NCBI RefSeq assembly: GCF_022458985.1
Contig: NC_061776.1
Span: forward strand, 620,001-684,000
Reading direction: 5' to 3'
Length of the DNA: 64,000 nt
Origin: Mugil cephalus
Taxonomy: Eukaryota; Chordata; Actinopteri; Mugiliformes; Mugilidae
Shown here one piece after another: positions 31,808-44,123 of the stretch. Under the pieces are notes generated by a model. The model was not told the origin of the DNA. It saw only the letters and a program-made list of their open reading frames with translations, and did no database searches. Each line of letters begins with the position of its first letter. Position 1 is the stretch's first letter. Made by a program: the position numbers and the translations under genes.

Positions 31808-31999
31808 TTTGGAGCAAAGACAACACAATACTCCACAACATCCACTAGAGGGAGCCACACTCTGTTCAACCACTGATTTCTGACTCATTGGACTGAGGAC
31901 AAAGACAACAGAGAAATGAAGCAGTTGACATCTGAGACAGAGCTGCTGTTGAAGCAGAGAAGAATTTGATTGGTTGAGTTGAAGTCAAGCTGTAACTGG

Positions 32000-32039
32000 C
32001 CCCGCCCACTCAACATCATCAGCTCATCCAATGACATTA
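32000..32039 (+). promoter_or_regulatory. Putative family B V promoter block (V11)
   Basis: GC box 32000-32007, CCAAT 32028-32032, TGACATTA 32032-32039. Confidence 0.45.
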
Positions 32040-32113
32040 TTTCTTCCTCATTCTACTCTGGTGGAAGAATATTGTTGATGTGCTGTCTGTCTGGCTTTAA
32101 TAACTCCAAAGAC

Positions 32114-32726
32114 ATGTTGCTTTACCTCTTTTTGCTTCTATCTCACATTATAGGCGAGTTGAAGAACAGGGATTCAAGTTTTGTTGAAGCTGCTGCATTA
32201 ACCAGATATACAGACTGCACTTCACAACTCTTCTTGTTTCTTTGCTCTGATACAATGAAAATCATCTTTTCATCATCTTCTACATTGAACTGACAGAGTT
32301 GTACAGTTGATTTTGTTGTGAATGTCCACAGAGTAACACTGTACAGGAGACATTTTCCACTGTCTTCTCCTCTCAGCCTCATGGACAATGTTAATCTAAT
32401 GGCTTCATGTTCTCTACTTTTTCCAGGACTAACAGCTGGAGACACAATCTCTCCTGAACGAGATGAAGTCAGTGGAACAGAAGGACAATCTGTCACACTC
32501 TCATGCAAATATACAACGGATGCAAGTGGTGTCAATCTTTACTGGTACAGACATCATTCTGACCTTCAGGCTCCTCAGTTTATTCTCTATAAAGGAGGCA
32601 AATGGGCCACAGGTGAACACATTCCTGATAAACGCTATAAATCCCAAACATCATCTACATCTACTAAACTGACCATAACAGACCTAACCCTGGCAGACAC
32701 AGCTCTCTACTACTGTGCTGTAGAAA
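32114..32726 (+). CDS. TRA/TRD V segment V11 (family B) with a GC splice donor
   Basis: Leader exon 32114-32153 encodes MLLYLFLLLSHII plus one base. The next bases are GCGAGT, where the other five family B genes have GTGAGT, so the intron would be GC-AG (acceptor TTTTCCAG ends at 32426). GC donors can work when the rest of the site is strong. V exon 32427-32726 is intact: DTISPERDEVSGTEG, VTLSCKY, LYWYRHHSDLQAPQF, LTITDLTLADTALYYC, CAVE. Function depends on use of the GC donor. Confidence 0.88.
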
Positions 32727-32765
32727 CACAGTGATACAAAGTGTAGAAGAGGCTGTACAAAAACC
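32727..32765 (+). other. V11 RSS (23-bp spacer)
   Basis: Heptamer CACAGTG 32727-32733, nonamer ACAAAAACC 32757-32765. Confidence 0.95.
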
Positions 32766-33075
32766 TGAACCCAGATATGTGACTACTCTTCAAAGAGGAG
32801 GGAAGTGGTATTCAAACCACAGCTTCATATCAGATGGATTCTGCTAATTCCTGCTTTATCAGAGTCACTGTGGTTACAGCTGCTAATGAAACACTGTGGG
32901 AGGATTCACATGAGCAGCAAACCCACATCAATGACAAACCAACTGAAGGTTCACACACTAAACACCATGGACACTAAGAACTAACATAGAAATAAATGAA
33001 TTTTGAAGACAGAGACATAATCTCTGCTCTTCAAATAATTGATATTTCCAGCCAATAAAATCCACAGCATTGAAA

Positions 33076-33366
33076 GCAGTCAAACAGTAAAAGAGGCTGA
33101 TTTAGAATCTGTAGAATGAAGTGACGACATGGATCATAGTCCATTAGATTCCTTATTTACTGGATGATGTTGCTGCTAAAAAGCAGCAGAAAGCCTCCAG
33201 AATAACAGAGGTTCATGTGTTGGGGCTTAAAGCTCTAAAATCTATCCAGCTGTGGTTTTGGTCTTCATAACATCCAGTGATATGAGAGGAGGAACAGGTG
33301 GAGGGAGGAGCAACACTGTCAAAGAGCAGAACAGAAAAGGACTCCCACTGTCACATCCATCCAATA
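33076..33366 (+). repeat. Orphan family C V upstream region (copy of 15631-15921)
   Basis: 291 bp matching the V4 5' region, ending 33 bp before where the ATG would be. The leader and V exon are missing and LINE sequence begins at 33367. It is a beheaded V unit. Confidence 0.85.
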
Positions 33367-33890
33367 CGTGGCAGCAACAAGGTGTTCTGTCTTTCTTCAG
33401 CTGATGTGATGAAGACCCTCTCCTGGATCAGTCCCCACAAGGCTGCTGGACCAGACCACATTCCTGGGAGAGACCTGAAGAGGCCTTCAATGACATCCTC
33501 AACACCTCACTGAGTCAAGCAGTTCAACCCAAGTGCTTCAAGACCTCCTCCATCCTTCCAGAGCCACAGAAGTCTCCAGCAGTGTTCTTGAATGACTTTG
33601 GACCTCTTCCAGTTTGAGTATTGTTCCTACGGATCTACAGATGATGCAGTATCCCTGGCTCTGCATCTGGCCCTGACACACCAACACATGGACAGTGACG
33701 TTAGAATGCTGTTCACAGACTTCAGCTCAGCATTCAACACCATCATCCCACAGCAGCTCATGGTAAAGCTCAGCCTTCTGGGCCTCAACACCTCCTCCTG
33801 GAACTGGCTGCTGGACTTCCCAACACAAAGGTTGTAAAGTTCCTCCAGAGAGTCGTGAGCTCAGCAGAGAGGATCATGGGCATCTCTTGT
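33367..33890 (+). mobile_element. LINE RT fragments
   Basis: Blocks of SPHKAAGPDHIPG (about 33425) and [17 protein letters not shown] (about 33713), then a jump to a C-terminal AERIMGI block near 33870. It is the same element type as 1-2679, with large internal deletions. Confidence 0.7.
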
Positions 33891-34949
33891 TATGACCGGC
33901 CTGGACGAACTAGTACACAACACAAAAGATGACTCTCCCCTTTTCCTTGAATTACTGTCCAGAAACAATCTTTATTTCCTATGTTCATCTTCAGAGTGAG
34001 TATGGACAAAACAACTAACAAACGTTGTTACTAACTGAACTATCACAGACACCAAATAAAATCCAGAGCTCCTTCCCTGACTGTCTGACTAAAAACAGGA
34101 TGAACCCAGAAAACTAAACTGTGTTCTCAGCTCTACTTGTCAGGACTGTGGTGGTAAAACATTCAGACCTGGAGTGGACAACACAGTCAGATTATGGAGC
34201 GGTTCAGCTGCTGAGAGGTCACAGGAAAAGAGGGACAGAGCTGGATTCTTCTCCTTATTATTTTAAATGGTGGATGGTAAACAGCTTTCAGGTGCATTAC
34301 TGCCACCTACTGAAATGGAGTGTGGATCTGGATAATCTGAATCCTATAAAATAAACCTGTCATTAATAAAAAATAAAAAACTTTTCAACCAAATCTCTCA
34401 GTGTCTTTGCAATAGATCAGATATGTTCAATACAATATTTTCTTTCTATAATTGACTGATAGAAACGTTAATTTCTGTTGATATAATGGATCATTTTCTA
34501 TAACATCCTCCATTGTTATCTTTATTCATTCTAACTAACATACTGTTCAGTCCTCTATGTCCAAACCTCATCCTTGTAAAAATGTCCTTCTTGTTTGTTT
34601 CTACTTGTAGTCCTACTCCAAAACCATGTCCCTGTCCTCTCACTATCCCACATGTATTTCCATTCTTCCTTAGAGTATAGTTTGACTCTGCTTTGGATTC
34701 CAGCCTCACTAATACTTAAACTCATAGGGCCGGATCTACCAAGATCCCACATTGCGTGTACTAAGTTGTGTACTAATTTATCTAGAATTTTGCATGTGGG
34801 CTGGAAGTACGGTTAGTGGGTGATTTGCTCAGACTGATTGATAAATGACAGTGGGTGCAAAGGGCCGTAGGTGTTCACCATTGAGAGTGCAAGTGCAGAA
34901 TAATATTTTGTGGCGTTACATCGAAGGTTTCAGCTGAAGAGGCAAATAA
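33891..34949. other. Unassigned stretch
   Basis: No V, RNA gene or transposon coding block was recognised. A/T-rich segments around 34330-34500 look like repeat tails. Confidence 0.35.
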
Positions 34950-36330
34950 ACACATTATGGAGCTAAAGCTAAAGCTATTAAAGTTTTAAATGATCTACGT
35001 ATAAACACAGACTCCAAAAAATCTCGATTCTTGTTCTACTTAATCTTAGCTCTGCGTTTGACACCGTTGACCACAAAATTTTATTGGAAAGGCTTGAAAG
35101 GTGGATTGGCTTGTCTGGCCCAGTTCTAAATTGGTTCAGAACCTGCCTTTATGATCGGCAGTTTTATGTCTCCATTGGTGAATTCAATTCAAACAAAATG
35201 AACATTACATGTGGGGTACCTCAAGGGTCAATTCTTGGACGACTGCTGTTCAATCTCTACATGCTTCCACTCTCTCATGTCATACGCAAACATAATCTTA
35301 GTTACCATAATTATGCAGATGATTCACAACTTTACATTTCACTACACCCAATAATTCACTTCACCCATAATATCCCTCACTCAGTGCATCAAAGATATTA
35401 TCAATGGATGTCAGAAAACTTTTTACAACTAAACAAAGACAAAACAGAAATAATCATCTTTGGTGCACAGGCTCAGAGACTGAAAATCGCAGAACATCTC
35501 AACTCTCTCTCTCTCTTCATAGCAAAACTGAAGCAAGGAATCTGGGCGTAATTATCAACAGCAATATAAATTTCAGAAGTCATATCAATCACATTACAAG
35601 ATCATCTTTTTATCATCTCAAAAATATCTCCAAATTGAGGAGCTTTCTGTTAAAATCAGACTCTGAAAAATGAATCCACGCATTTATAACAAGTAGATTA
35701 GATTACTGTAATGGTTTATTCACTGGACTCCAGATTCAAGTATTCAGAGGTCACAAATACTTCAAAATGCAGCTGCACGTATTCTGACTGGTACCAAAAA
35801 ATATCAACACATCACACCTGTTCTTAAATCTTTGCACTGGTTACCTGTTAGAACAAGAATCAATTTCAAAATACTGCTCCTGGTTTATAAAGCACGACAT
35901 GGTCTTGCACCTCAGTACATCACAGATATGCTCATCACTTACACCCCAGCAACAACACTTCGGTCAACAGGCAGCGGCCATTTACTCATCCCTCGCACCA
36001 GATCCAAAGAAGGGGAGGCAGCTTTTAGTGTATATGCCCCACAAACATGGAACACCTTGCCTTACACAGTTAGACATCCACATCAGGAGCCCTCTTTAAA
36101 AACAGATTAAAAACCTCCAGCAACCTGTATGTGTGCGTGTGTGGTTGTGTGAGTGTGTATGTGGTGAAAATGGCACACATATGATTGTTTACTTGTACCT
36201 ATACCGTTCAATTGATTCCAAACTGATTTTTATCTTCCTGTTTGTATTGTAACTATATATACCTCTTGTAAAGCACATTGAGTCTGCCTTGTGCATGAAA
36301 TGTGTTTTATAAATAAAATAAATAATACAC
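34950..36330 (+). mobile_element. L2-like LINE, 3' half
   Basis: RT from about 35040 (AFDTVDH in a shifted frame), an open piece at 35084-35551 with GVPQGSILG and catalytic YADD, a shift near 35550, and a C-terminal block at 35832-36110 (LHWLPVRTRINFKIL, APQTWNTLP). The 3' end has the L2-type AAAGCACATTGAGT and ATAAATAAAATAAATAA at about 36310-36330. It is frameshifted. Confidence 0.8.
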
Positions 36331-36369
36331 ATACTCACTAATATTCACTACATGTACTGTACTGAACCT

Positions 36370-36640
36370 TTCGGGGTCTGGGGACGTATGTATAAAACTA
36401 TTAAACCAGTTTTCATATTACAAAATAGAGCACTAAGAATAATCACAGAGCTGATTATCAAGACCCAACAAACAAATCATCTATAAACTCACAGACCTTA
36501 AAATTCATAGTTGATCCTCTCAACTATAAAACTGATCAAATGATGTATAAAGTGAATAAAAATCTGCTTTTTTTATTTACATGCGTACATAATGTTGTGT
36601 TGATGTGTGTACTTATACTGAAATAAAGCCACACTAAACT
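36370..36640 (+). mobile_element. LINE 3' fragment
   Basis: Translation gives a FILQNRALRIITE block typical of a LINE C-terminal domain, ending with AAATAAAG near 36625. Short and decayed. Confidence 0.45.
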
Positions 36641-36659
36641 AAAGAGGCTGTTATTCAGT

Positions 36660-37960
36660 CTCTCTCCAATAGAAATCCTCAGACCGGGGATTGTAAATGC
36701 AGCGCCCACTCTACTGGTTTCTGTCTTACATGCATCTGTAAAAACAACAACTCTTTCTCCATATGATAATCTGATCTGGTTCTCTACTGCATGACAGTAA
36801 CATCTCTCCCTTCTAAATCTAGCAGGTGTAAAGCAACATCAGAGGAACTGCTGGGAAACACACTGTTGGACTCACATGAAGCTCCTGAAGGCCCATCTCT
36901 CTGGCTTCCTGTTCTATGCTCCAACCAAAGCTTTGAGTTGAGCTCTCTCTTTGTCCTGTCAATGCACAAGAACAGATCTGCTGCTCTTCTCATCCCTCTG
37001 ACCTCTAAGGTTGGCCCAATAAACTGATCTCTTCTCATATGCAGAGGCATCTCCCCCAGCTCCACTTGGAGTGCTGCAGCTGGAGCAGCTTTCATAGGCC
37101 CACAACCCCATCTCACAGCTTTACTCTGGATTACATCTGACCCCTTTAAATTAGCTTTTACTGCACATCTATAAATGATCCACTCATAGTCTGGTATTGA
37201 TCTAATGACATTAACATGGACTGATCTCATCACAGGTCTATTTGCTGCCCAGTCCTGCCCTTGTAAACATCTCATCACATTCAGCACTTTCTTGCATTTG
37301 TCTATTATTCTACTGATATGAACTGAGCAAGTTAATCTTTTATCAAACCACAAACCAAGGTTTTTAAATGATCAACTCTTTCCAGCTCTTAATCAGAAAC
37401 TGAAATCTTTAGGTCTTGGGGAATAATTCTCTCATAGAAAAATAATAGCCAGTCTAAAAGCCCACTCTAGAGACCATCTTTTAACTTCATTCACTGCTTG
37501 CTGCATTTTACTTACCATATAGCTGAGGTTCCTCCTCCTTTTCCACATAGCCCCATCATCTGCAAACAGAGATACCTCCATGGATCCTTCCAGATTCTTA
37601 AAAACATCATTAATCAGGACCAACAACAACACTGGGCTGATAATACTGTCCTGTATGTTCATTGCTGAATGCTTCTTTAACTCTTACCACTATTTTCCTA
37701 CCAGAGAGAAAGTTCTTCATCCATTGAAGCATTCTACCTTTAACTCCCACCTGATGAAGCTTCATAAGAAGGTTCTGCCTCCAAACCACATCATAGGCCT
37801 TTTCAGTATCAAATACAGCAATGACTGACTCCTTGTTTACCTGTGCCTTTCTAACAGAGGCTTCAGTGAGAACTGTTGGCTCCACTGTTCCTCTACCTTT
37901 CCTAAAACCACTTTGGCAGTTCAGCAAAAACCTCTGGTTTCCAGCCAGAGTACAAGTCTG
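36660..37960 (-). mobile_element. I/Nimb-like LINE RT remnant, minus strand
   Basis: Read on the minus strand: CQSGFRKGRGTVEP and VFDTEKAYDVVW (37927 down), an SPVLLLVLINDVF block, catalytic FADDGAMW (about 37560), WFDKRLTCSVHI (37353 down), IRSIPDYEWIIY, and ALQVELGEMPLHMRRDQ. This arrangement matches I-clade elements as I remember them. It is broken into at least three frames. Confidence 0.7.
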
Positions 37961-38141
37961 TCATTAATCATCCTCTCATCAGCTTCCCCATTTGACATGT
38001 CGATGCGATGGGCATATAATCACGAGAGATGTTTGCACCCTTCCCAGAACTTCTTATTGGGATGATGACTGAATGAATGAAACACAGCACCCCCTGCAGG
38101 CAGGGAGGGAGCACACACATGTGACTCAGTCAGAAGACTCT

Positions 38142-38345
38142 CTCCATCTTTTCTCAACATGTGCAGGTTGAGGTGGATCAGGAAAGCCTCCATCATTTTA
38201 TCTCCCACCCTCTCCACTGCCTTTTCTACCTACTGCAATCAGGTAAAAGTTTCCTGAGCATCCAGGCCAGAACCCTCAGACTCAGAAAGCTTCCTCCCTC
38301 AGGTCATCACAACTCTGAACATGCTGCCCTGCTCTGCCTGGTTTC
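38142..38345 (+). mobile_element. LINE C-terminal fragment (copy 1)
   Basis: SHPLHCLFYLLQSGKSFLSI and a GHHNSEHAAL block. It is nearly the same as 40720-40915. Confidence 0.55.
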
Positions 38346-39280
38346 ATGCTAGTTGTATCTGTGTGTGTTATCCTCATGTGACCCCAGCTCTTTTGTGTGT
38401 GTTGTTGTGTACATTACATCCTGTACCATGCTGGTCACCTTAATGAATGAATCCAGACTGTGTCATGCTCCTTTAAGTCTATTGTGTTGCCTCTATGTGA
38501 GTGAGACCTTGTTGTTGTAACTTGGTTTGTGTTGAACACAGTCATGATGGTCTGATGCTCTGCTCTCAGCCTTTTTATTTGGACTTTACTTCCTTCTCAA
38601 CAGTAACGTTTAGGTCCGTGTGACATATTCTTGTTCTAGGACATGATGAAGCCGTACAGCCGGCCTCAGGAAGGTTGACTACTTTCAGGAATCAACACTG
38701 AGCTTCATGGAAACTCCAATACTGGTGTAGCAGTGAGTGTTTAGCTAACAGCATTGTCTGCACTCTTCAAGGAGTCTTACTGAAGAACACCACCCTATTA
38801 CAGTGTGGACGAAAGGTAAAAGAAGTTAACAGAGTTTAAAATAAGAACACTTCTATTGACTGATCAAATTGGGACCCGGTTAAAATGAAATGTTCCAATC
38901 ACATGAATTAACTGACAAATGACACAAACTTTACAGGTCAATAAAGAGGATCATTGTAAGAGGAAAGAAGGGACACAAAGGCTTTGACTCTCCATGGTTC
39001 ACTTTGACCAGAGTTCACCAAGGAAGAAGAATGAGCCCTGGATGATCTGAGCTGAGATTCATCTTGGTGCTTGAGCTCAGCTGGAATTAAAAAAGGACAC
39101 AAGCTCATCACCCAAGATCAGATCTCCTGATACAACCTATGTGAACGTTAAAGTCCATCTAGGTCAGACAGTTTGAGATAATACTAAAAGAGTAGAAGAT
39201 CAGACAGATAGTAACCCTAACCCTAATAATAGACTAGACTAATAGTCACAATCCTTACAGGAATTAAATCAACAGCAGTA
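38346..39280. other. Unassigned stretch
   Basis: Probably LINE 3' UTR at the start. No other feature is recognised. Confidence 0.3.
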
Positions 39281-40320
39281 AAACAAACCACTTTATTAGG
39301 TACACCTGTTCAATTACTTGTTAACACAAACAGCTAATCAGCCAATCACATGGCTGCAATTCAAACCATTTATTCATGTAGAGGTGATCAAGACAACTTA
39401 CTGAAGTTCAAACATCAGCATCAGAATGAGGTAGAAAGAGGATTTAAGAGACTTTGAACGTGGTCTGGTTGTTGGTTGTTGGTCTGAGTATTTCACAAAC
39501 TGCTGCTCTACTGGGATTTGAACTCACTGCCATCTCTAGGGTTTACAGAGAATGGTCTGAAAAAGAGAAAATATCCAGTGAGCAGCAGTTGTTGATGTGA
39601 GAGGTCAGAGGAGAATGGGCAGACTGGTTGGAGATGATAGAAAGGCAACAGGAACTCAAATGACCACTGGTTCCAACCAAGGAATGTAGAATACCATCTC
39701 TGAACGCACAACACATCCAACCTTGAAGAAGATGAGCTACAGCAGCAGAAGACCACACCGGGGGCCACTCCTGTCAGCTAAGAACAGGAAACTGAGACTA
39801 CAGTTCACACAGGCTCACCAACACTGGACAATAGAAGACTGGAAATACGTTGTCTGGTCTGATGAGTCTTGATTTCAGGGTCACAATCTGGAGTAAACAA
39901 CATGAAAGCATGGATCCATCCTGCCTTGTATCAACGGTTCAGGCTGGTGGTGGGGGTGTAATGGTGGGGAGGTCATGGTTTAAATGCCACAGCCTACCTG
40001 AGTATTGTTGCTGACCATGTCCATCCCTTTATGACCACAGTGGACCATCTTCCGACGGCTACTTCCAGCAGGATAATGCACCATGTCACAAAGCTCATAT
40101 CATCTGGAACATGACAATGAGTTCACTGTACTCCAACGGCCTCCACAGTCACCACATCTCCATCCAACAGAGGAACCTTTGGGATGTGGTGGAAACTTGT
40201 ATAGAGGTGAATTTTCTGCAGATTCCTGCTTCAATCTGATATTCATTGATTATTTATTCATCAGTCAAACAAATTAAACCCCTGGAGGTGTTTCCAAGTT
40301 TAATATGGACATTTGGAAAC
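39281..40320 (+). mobile_element. Tc1/mariner-like element, degenerate
   Basis: It begins CACTTTATTAGGTACACC, common at the ends of one fish DNA-transposon group. Transposase remnants: ISQTAALLGF with VYREWSEK, a VWSDES-like block, a GGGGVMV block, FQQDNAPCH and an LQWPPQSPDL-like block, in several frames with stops. This is the Tc1 order of HTH then DDE. Confidence 0.65.
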
Positions 40321-40436
40321 TGAACAACATGAACATGAACAACATGTGTTCAAACAGATGAACAAAGTTCTGCAACAACAAACTAATCCATCAGAGAGAG
40401 AGCAGGAACATTAGGAGAGGACAAGCCAACAGTTTG

Positions 40437-40600
40437 GTTTATCTCATCTTCTACCACTTATCCTCACATGGTTGCTGGAGTCTATCCCAGCTGTCATTGG
40501 GTGAGAGGCAGGTTACACCCTGGACAGGTCTCCAGTCTATCACAGGACTAACACAGAGACATACAACCATTCACTCACACTCACACCTCGGGTCAATTTA
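40437..40600. repeat. Common teleost interspersed repeat
   Basis: It contains the string CTGGAGTCTATCCCAGCTGT and the following GGTGAGAGGCAGGTTACACC, which I recognise as part of a very widespread fish repeat. Its class is not certain to me. Confidence 0.5.
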
Positions 40601-40719
40601 ACCACTGTGTTGGTCCAGTTTGGTTCATTGAGAGAAAAAATAAACTCTGGTGAACTCAACACAAAAAGACCTGGACGTCCACAGAAGACAACAGTGGTGG
40701 ATGGTCTCAGGATCCTTTC

Positions 40720-40915
40720 CATTTCCTCCATCTTTTCTCAACATGTGCAGGTTGAGGTGGATCAGGAAAGCCTCCAACATTTTATCTCCCACCCTCTCCA
40801 CTGCATTTTCTACCTACTGCAATCAGGTAAAAGTTTCCTGAGCATCCAGGCCAGAACCCTCAGACTCAGAAAGCTTCCCCTCTCAGGTCATCACAACTCT
40901 GAACATGCTGCCTGC
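40720..40915 (+). mobile_element. LINE C-terminal fragment (copy 2)
   Basis: Near-identical partner of 38142-38345. It ends before ACACAACAC-rich sequence. Confidence 0.55.
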
Positions 40916-41049
40916 TCCCAAGACTCACTAACCCCCAACACCAACACACACACAACACACTTCCAACAAGAACAACACAACTTTCAACTAAGACGCTAAG
41001 ACACTTGAACATTAGAAGATCTAAAAAACTTTCTGGACAGTTTCTAATC

Positions 41050-42576
41050 TAATGGATGTCTAGTTTCTAATCTTAAATAGGTTCTAAGTCAAGCTTCAAA
41101 ATGTATAAAGAAGAAATGCTAGCAAAAGACTAAAAATTTGAGCAGGCATTTTATTGAAAACAACAATTTAACTGACACAGGTTGTTTATCAACTGATCAA
41201 AAGTATAAGACCACTGCCTTTTAATGCCAAAATTTGTGCAAGAATTTAGGTTCCATGTCATTTTCTGTCAAGCAATCACACTGTCAAGACCTCCTAATGG
41301 CAGAAGCAAAAAGCTCAGTGTCTTTGAGCGTGGCAGGATTGTTGAGCTGCATAAGAAAGGCCTCTCACAACGTGCCATTGCTGCTGAGGTTGAAAGCAGT
41401 AAGACAGTAATTTTGAATTTTTTAAAAGGTCCTGACGGTTATGGAACAAAAAAGTCAAGTGGTTGACCCAATAAAATCTCACCAGCACTGAGCCACAGGA
41501 TCCGACTGGCTGCCTGCCAAGACACGGGACTTTTCACAACTCAAATTAAGTACATTACTGGTGCTGACTGCAGCCCAATAACCATAAGATGGCATCTGCC
41601 AGAGAAGAGCATCAGCAACATAAAACGTCTTCAAAGGCCACGGCTCATTCAACACCACAAAACTGCCTGTTTGGACTTTGCAACGGAGCATCAAACATGG
41701 GACATTCAAAGGTGGAAGGAAGTTTTATTCTCTGGCCAGAAAAAAATTAACCTTGATGGCTTCCAATGTTACTGGCATGATAAGGAGATGCCACCTGAGA
41801 TGTTTTCTACGTGGCACAGTGGAGGGGGCGCCATCATTATCTGCTGCTGCTGCTTTTTCTTTCAAAGGAACAATGGAGCTTCAGGTCAGCAGCTGGCTAT
41901 GTGAAGATGTTGCAGAGTAAATCCCTCAGGACTGAGGGTCCTGGTCTGTCTGGCAATAACTGGGTTTTTCAACAAGACAATGCTGCAGTTCAGATGCCCG
42001 CCAGACAAAAGACTTCTTCCAGCAGAATAACATCAATCTTTTGGATCATCCTCCATGTTCCCCTGATTTAAATCCGATTGAGAACATTTGGGGATAGATG
42101 GCAAGAGAAGTTTACAATAATGGACGTCAGTTCCAAACAGTGGATGCGCTTCATGAAACCACCTTCACCACGTGGATCAATGTTCCCACTAGCCCTCTGG
42201 AAACACTTGCACCAAGCATGCCAAAACTAATTTTTGAAGTGACCAACAAGAATAGTGGAGCTACTTATTACTGACTCCTTTTGAGACTTTCATTTCTGTT
42301 TTGAGGGGGAGTTGGGGTTTTTTGAGCTATGGTCTTAAACTTTTCATCTTTCATCATTTAAGCGAACTAGGCTGTTCATCATCAGATGATGAACAGCCTA
42401 GTTCGCTTAAATTGTCATTTTCAATAAATAGCCTGCTCAAATTGTTTGGTCTCTTGCTCTTATTTCTTCATTTCTGCATCTTGAAGCTTGACTTAGAACC
42501 ATCTTAAGATCCAACAGTGCAAAATGCAAATTCTTACAATTTTGTAACTGGTCTTAAGATTTTGATCAGGAGTGTA
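41050..42576 (+). mobile_element. Tc1-like element with long inverted repeats
   Basis: Transposase from 41224: HTH with RIVELHKKGLSQRAIAAEVE, a stop after TKKSSG, then [22 protein letters not shown], a GGGAIIIC block and an FFNKTMLQ-like DDE block with further frameshifts. About 100 bp at 41078-41180 (GGTTCTAAGTCAAGCTTCAA and on) are inverted at 42398-42512. The right outer end reads TTTTGATCAGGAGTGTATA near 42558-42576. The left outer end is missing. Confidence 0.8.
42356..42412. repeat. Perfect 57-bp palindrome
   Basis: Left arm 42356-42383, one central base, right arm 42385-42412, with 28 matched positions. It starts ATTTAAGCGAACTAGGCTG. It lies between the transposase and the right inverted repeat of the Tc1-like element. 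Confidence 0.95.
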
Positions 42577-43096
42577 TATGACATTTGAACGAAAGGCATC
42601 TGTATCACATTTGAAGACCTCTGTAAACCATCACACAGCTACAAAGTCAACTACCCAAAGATAGATTCACATTTAACTTGATGTGCCATGAGGATGATTA
42701 ACACAGGGATAACAGAGAAATGAAATGTTGGACGGGAAGTAGCACAACAAGTAAGAGCACAGCAGTATTCAGAATGACAACAATCTACAGCATGAGAATG
42801 ATTAAGTCACAGTAAATAATGTTTCCACTGTATAAATGTCAGTAACAATGATTGACTATTGAGTTAAATCTGGTACTCAGTTATCCTGTGTACTTGTATA
42901 TATCAATAACAGTGAACATTCACTTGTAGATTCCACCTGTATATCTTCTGTTTCTATATTCCTTTAATACTTTATGTCAAAATATATTTTAGTAGAAGTA
43001 GTTAGAGGAGTAAAAGTACAGTGATAATAGATCCATTAGTTGTAAATGTAGTTACAATAAAATATTCAGATATTGTGGAAGTGACAATAAACATGA
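42577..43096. other. Unassigned stretch
   Basis: A/T-rich, no coding or RNA feature recognised. Confidence 0.35.
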
Positions 43097-43166
43097 CTTG
43101 GCTCTGATCTGTACGACTGGGATCTGAGGCCACAGTGACAGGAAACACAGAGTGGGAACAAAAACA
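43097..43166 (+). pseudogene. V-segment relic (FR3 end plus degenerate RSS)
   Basis: It retains TTGGCTCTGATCTGTACGAC (SDLYDWDL-like instead of SAVYYC), heptamer CACAGTG 43131-43137, a shortened 20-bp spacer and ACAAAAACA at 43158-43166. It matches 55262-55326. It is dead. Confidence 0.75.
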
Positions 43167-43363
43167 CCAGCTGACACACTGACAAGCTGCTGGAGCCTTT
43201 TTATCTCCACTAGAGGGCGACATCATCAAGTAGGCGGTGCACTACTTGTGCACTGGGTTCAACCATTGTGTCAATAATAACTGCTGCTGTGAAGAGAACA
43301 ATTGTCAGACTGAATGTTGAACATCAGCTAGTTTCTCCTGTTGATTTAAACCTTGTTGTACAG

Positions 43364-43835
43364 ATGGAACATTGGCTGTGGATTATTCTTGCTGCTCTTT
43401 TCTTTGGTAAGATAGAAAGCTCAACATGTTTCCTCTTCACACACTTGAACACATTTAAAGCTGCTGATTGTTGTCTTTGAATCAATCATCTTTACTGATT
43501 CATCTCTTCCTCTGCATGTTCTGTTCTTCCCCAGAGTGTAAAGGAGAAGACAAAGTGATCCAGACACCAGGAGATGTCATTGCTACTGAAGGAGACACTC
43601 TCACACTCAGCTGTACTTTTGAGACAACTGATGTGAACTATTATTTGTTCTGGTACAAACAAGAAGAAAATAGTTTTCCAAAGTACATGCTGAAACGTTA
43701 TTCAAGTATAAAAGAAAATGCTCCAGATCTCCACGAAGACAGATTTGATGCTGAGCTCAAAGACAAATCAGTTCCTCTGAAGATCCAGAAGCTTCATGTG
43801 TCTGACTCTGCTGTGTACTACTGTGCTCTGAGGCC
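43364..43835 (+). CDS. TRA/TRD V segment V12 (family A), apparently functional
   Basis: Leader exon 43364-43406 encodes [15 protein letters not shown] (donor GTAAGA). The acceptor CCCCAG ends at 43534. V exon 43535-43835 has [58 protein letters not shown] and CALR. Signal peptide, splice sites and RSS are intact. It shares its upstream relic and promoter region with V16. The 3' flank is of the TTCTTCTATGGTTGG type. Confidence 0.94.
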
Positions 43836-43873
43836 CACAGTGACAGGAAACACCAAAACTCTGAACAAAAACC
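43836..43873 (+). other. V12 RSS (22-bp spacer)
   Basis: Heptamer CACAGTG 43836-43842, nonamer ACAAAAACC 43865-43873. Confidence 0.95.
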
Positions 43874-44123
43874 TTTGGAGCAAAGACAACACAATCCTCC
43901 ACAACATCCACTAGAGGGAGCCACACTCTGTCCTTCTTCTATGGTTGGTTAGGATACAGTCTGCTCTAGATTCATTGTAGAGGTGATAGAACATCAACAT
44001 CCTCAAAGAGGAGATGGAGAGATTCAGGGAGGAGCTGAGCTGTTACTGAACTATAGAAGAGAGAGAAACTTCCAGATTCAACAGAGTTTAAAACACAAAC
44101 CAGAAACATTTCCTTTATTCAAC

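Noticed and set aside
43131-43166. Counting the relic RSS as an additional functional V signal
   Set aside because: The spacer is 20 bp, the nonamer is altered, and no V exon or leader is attached.
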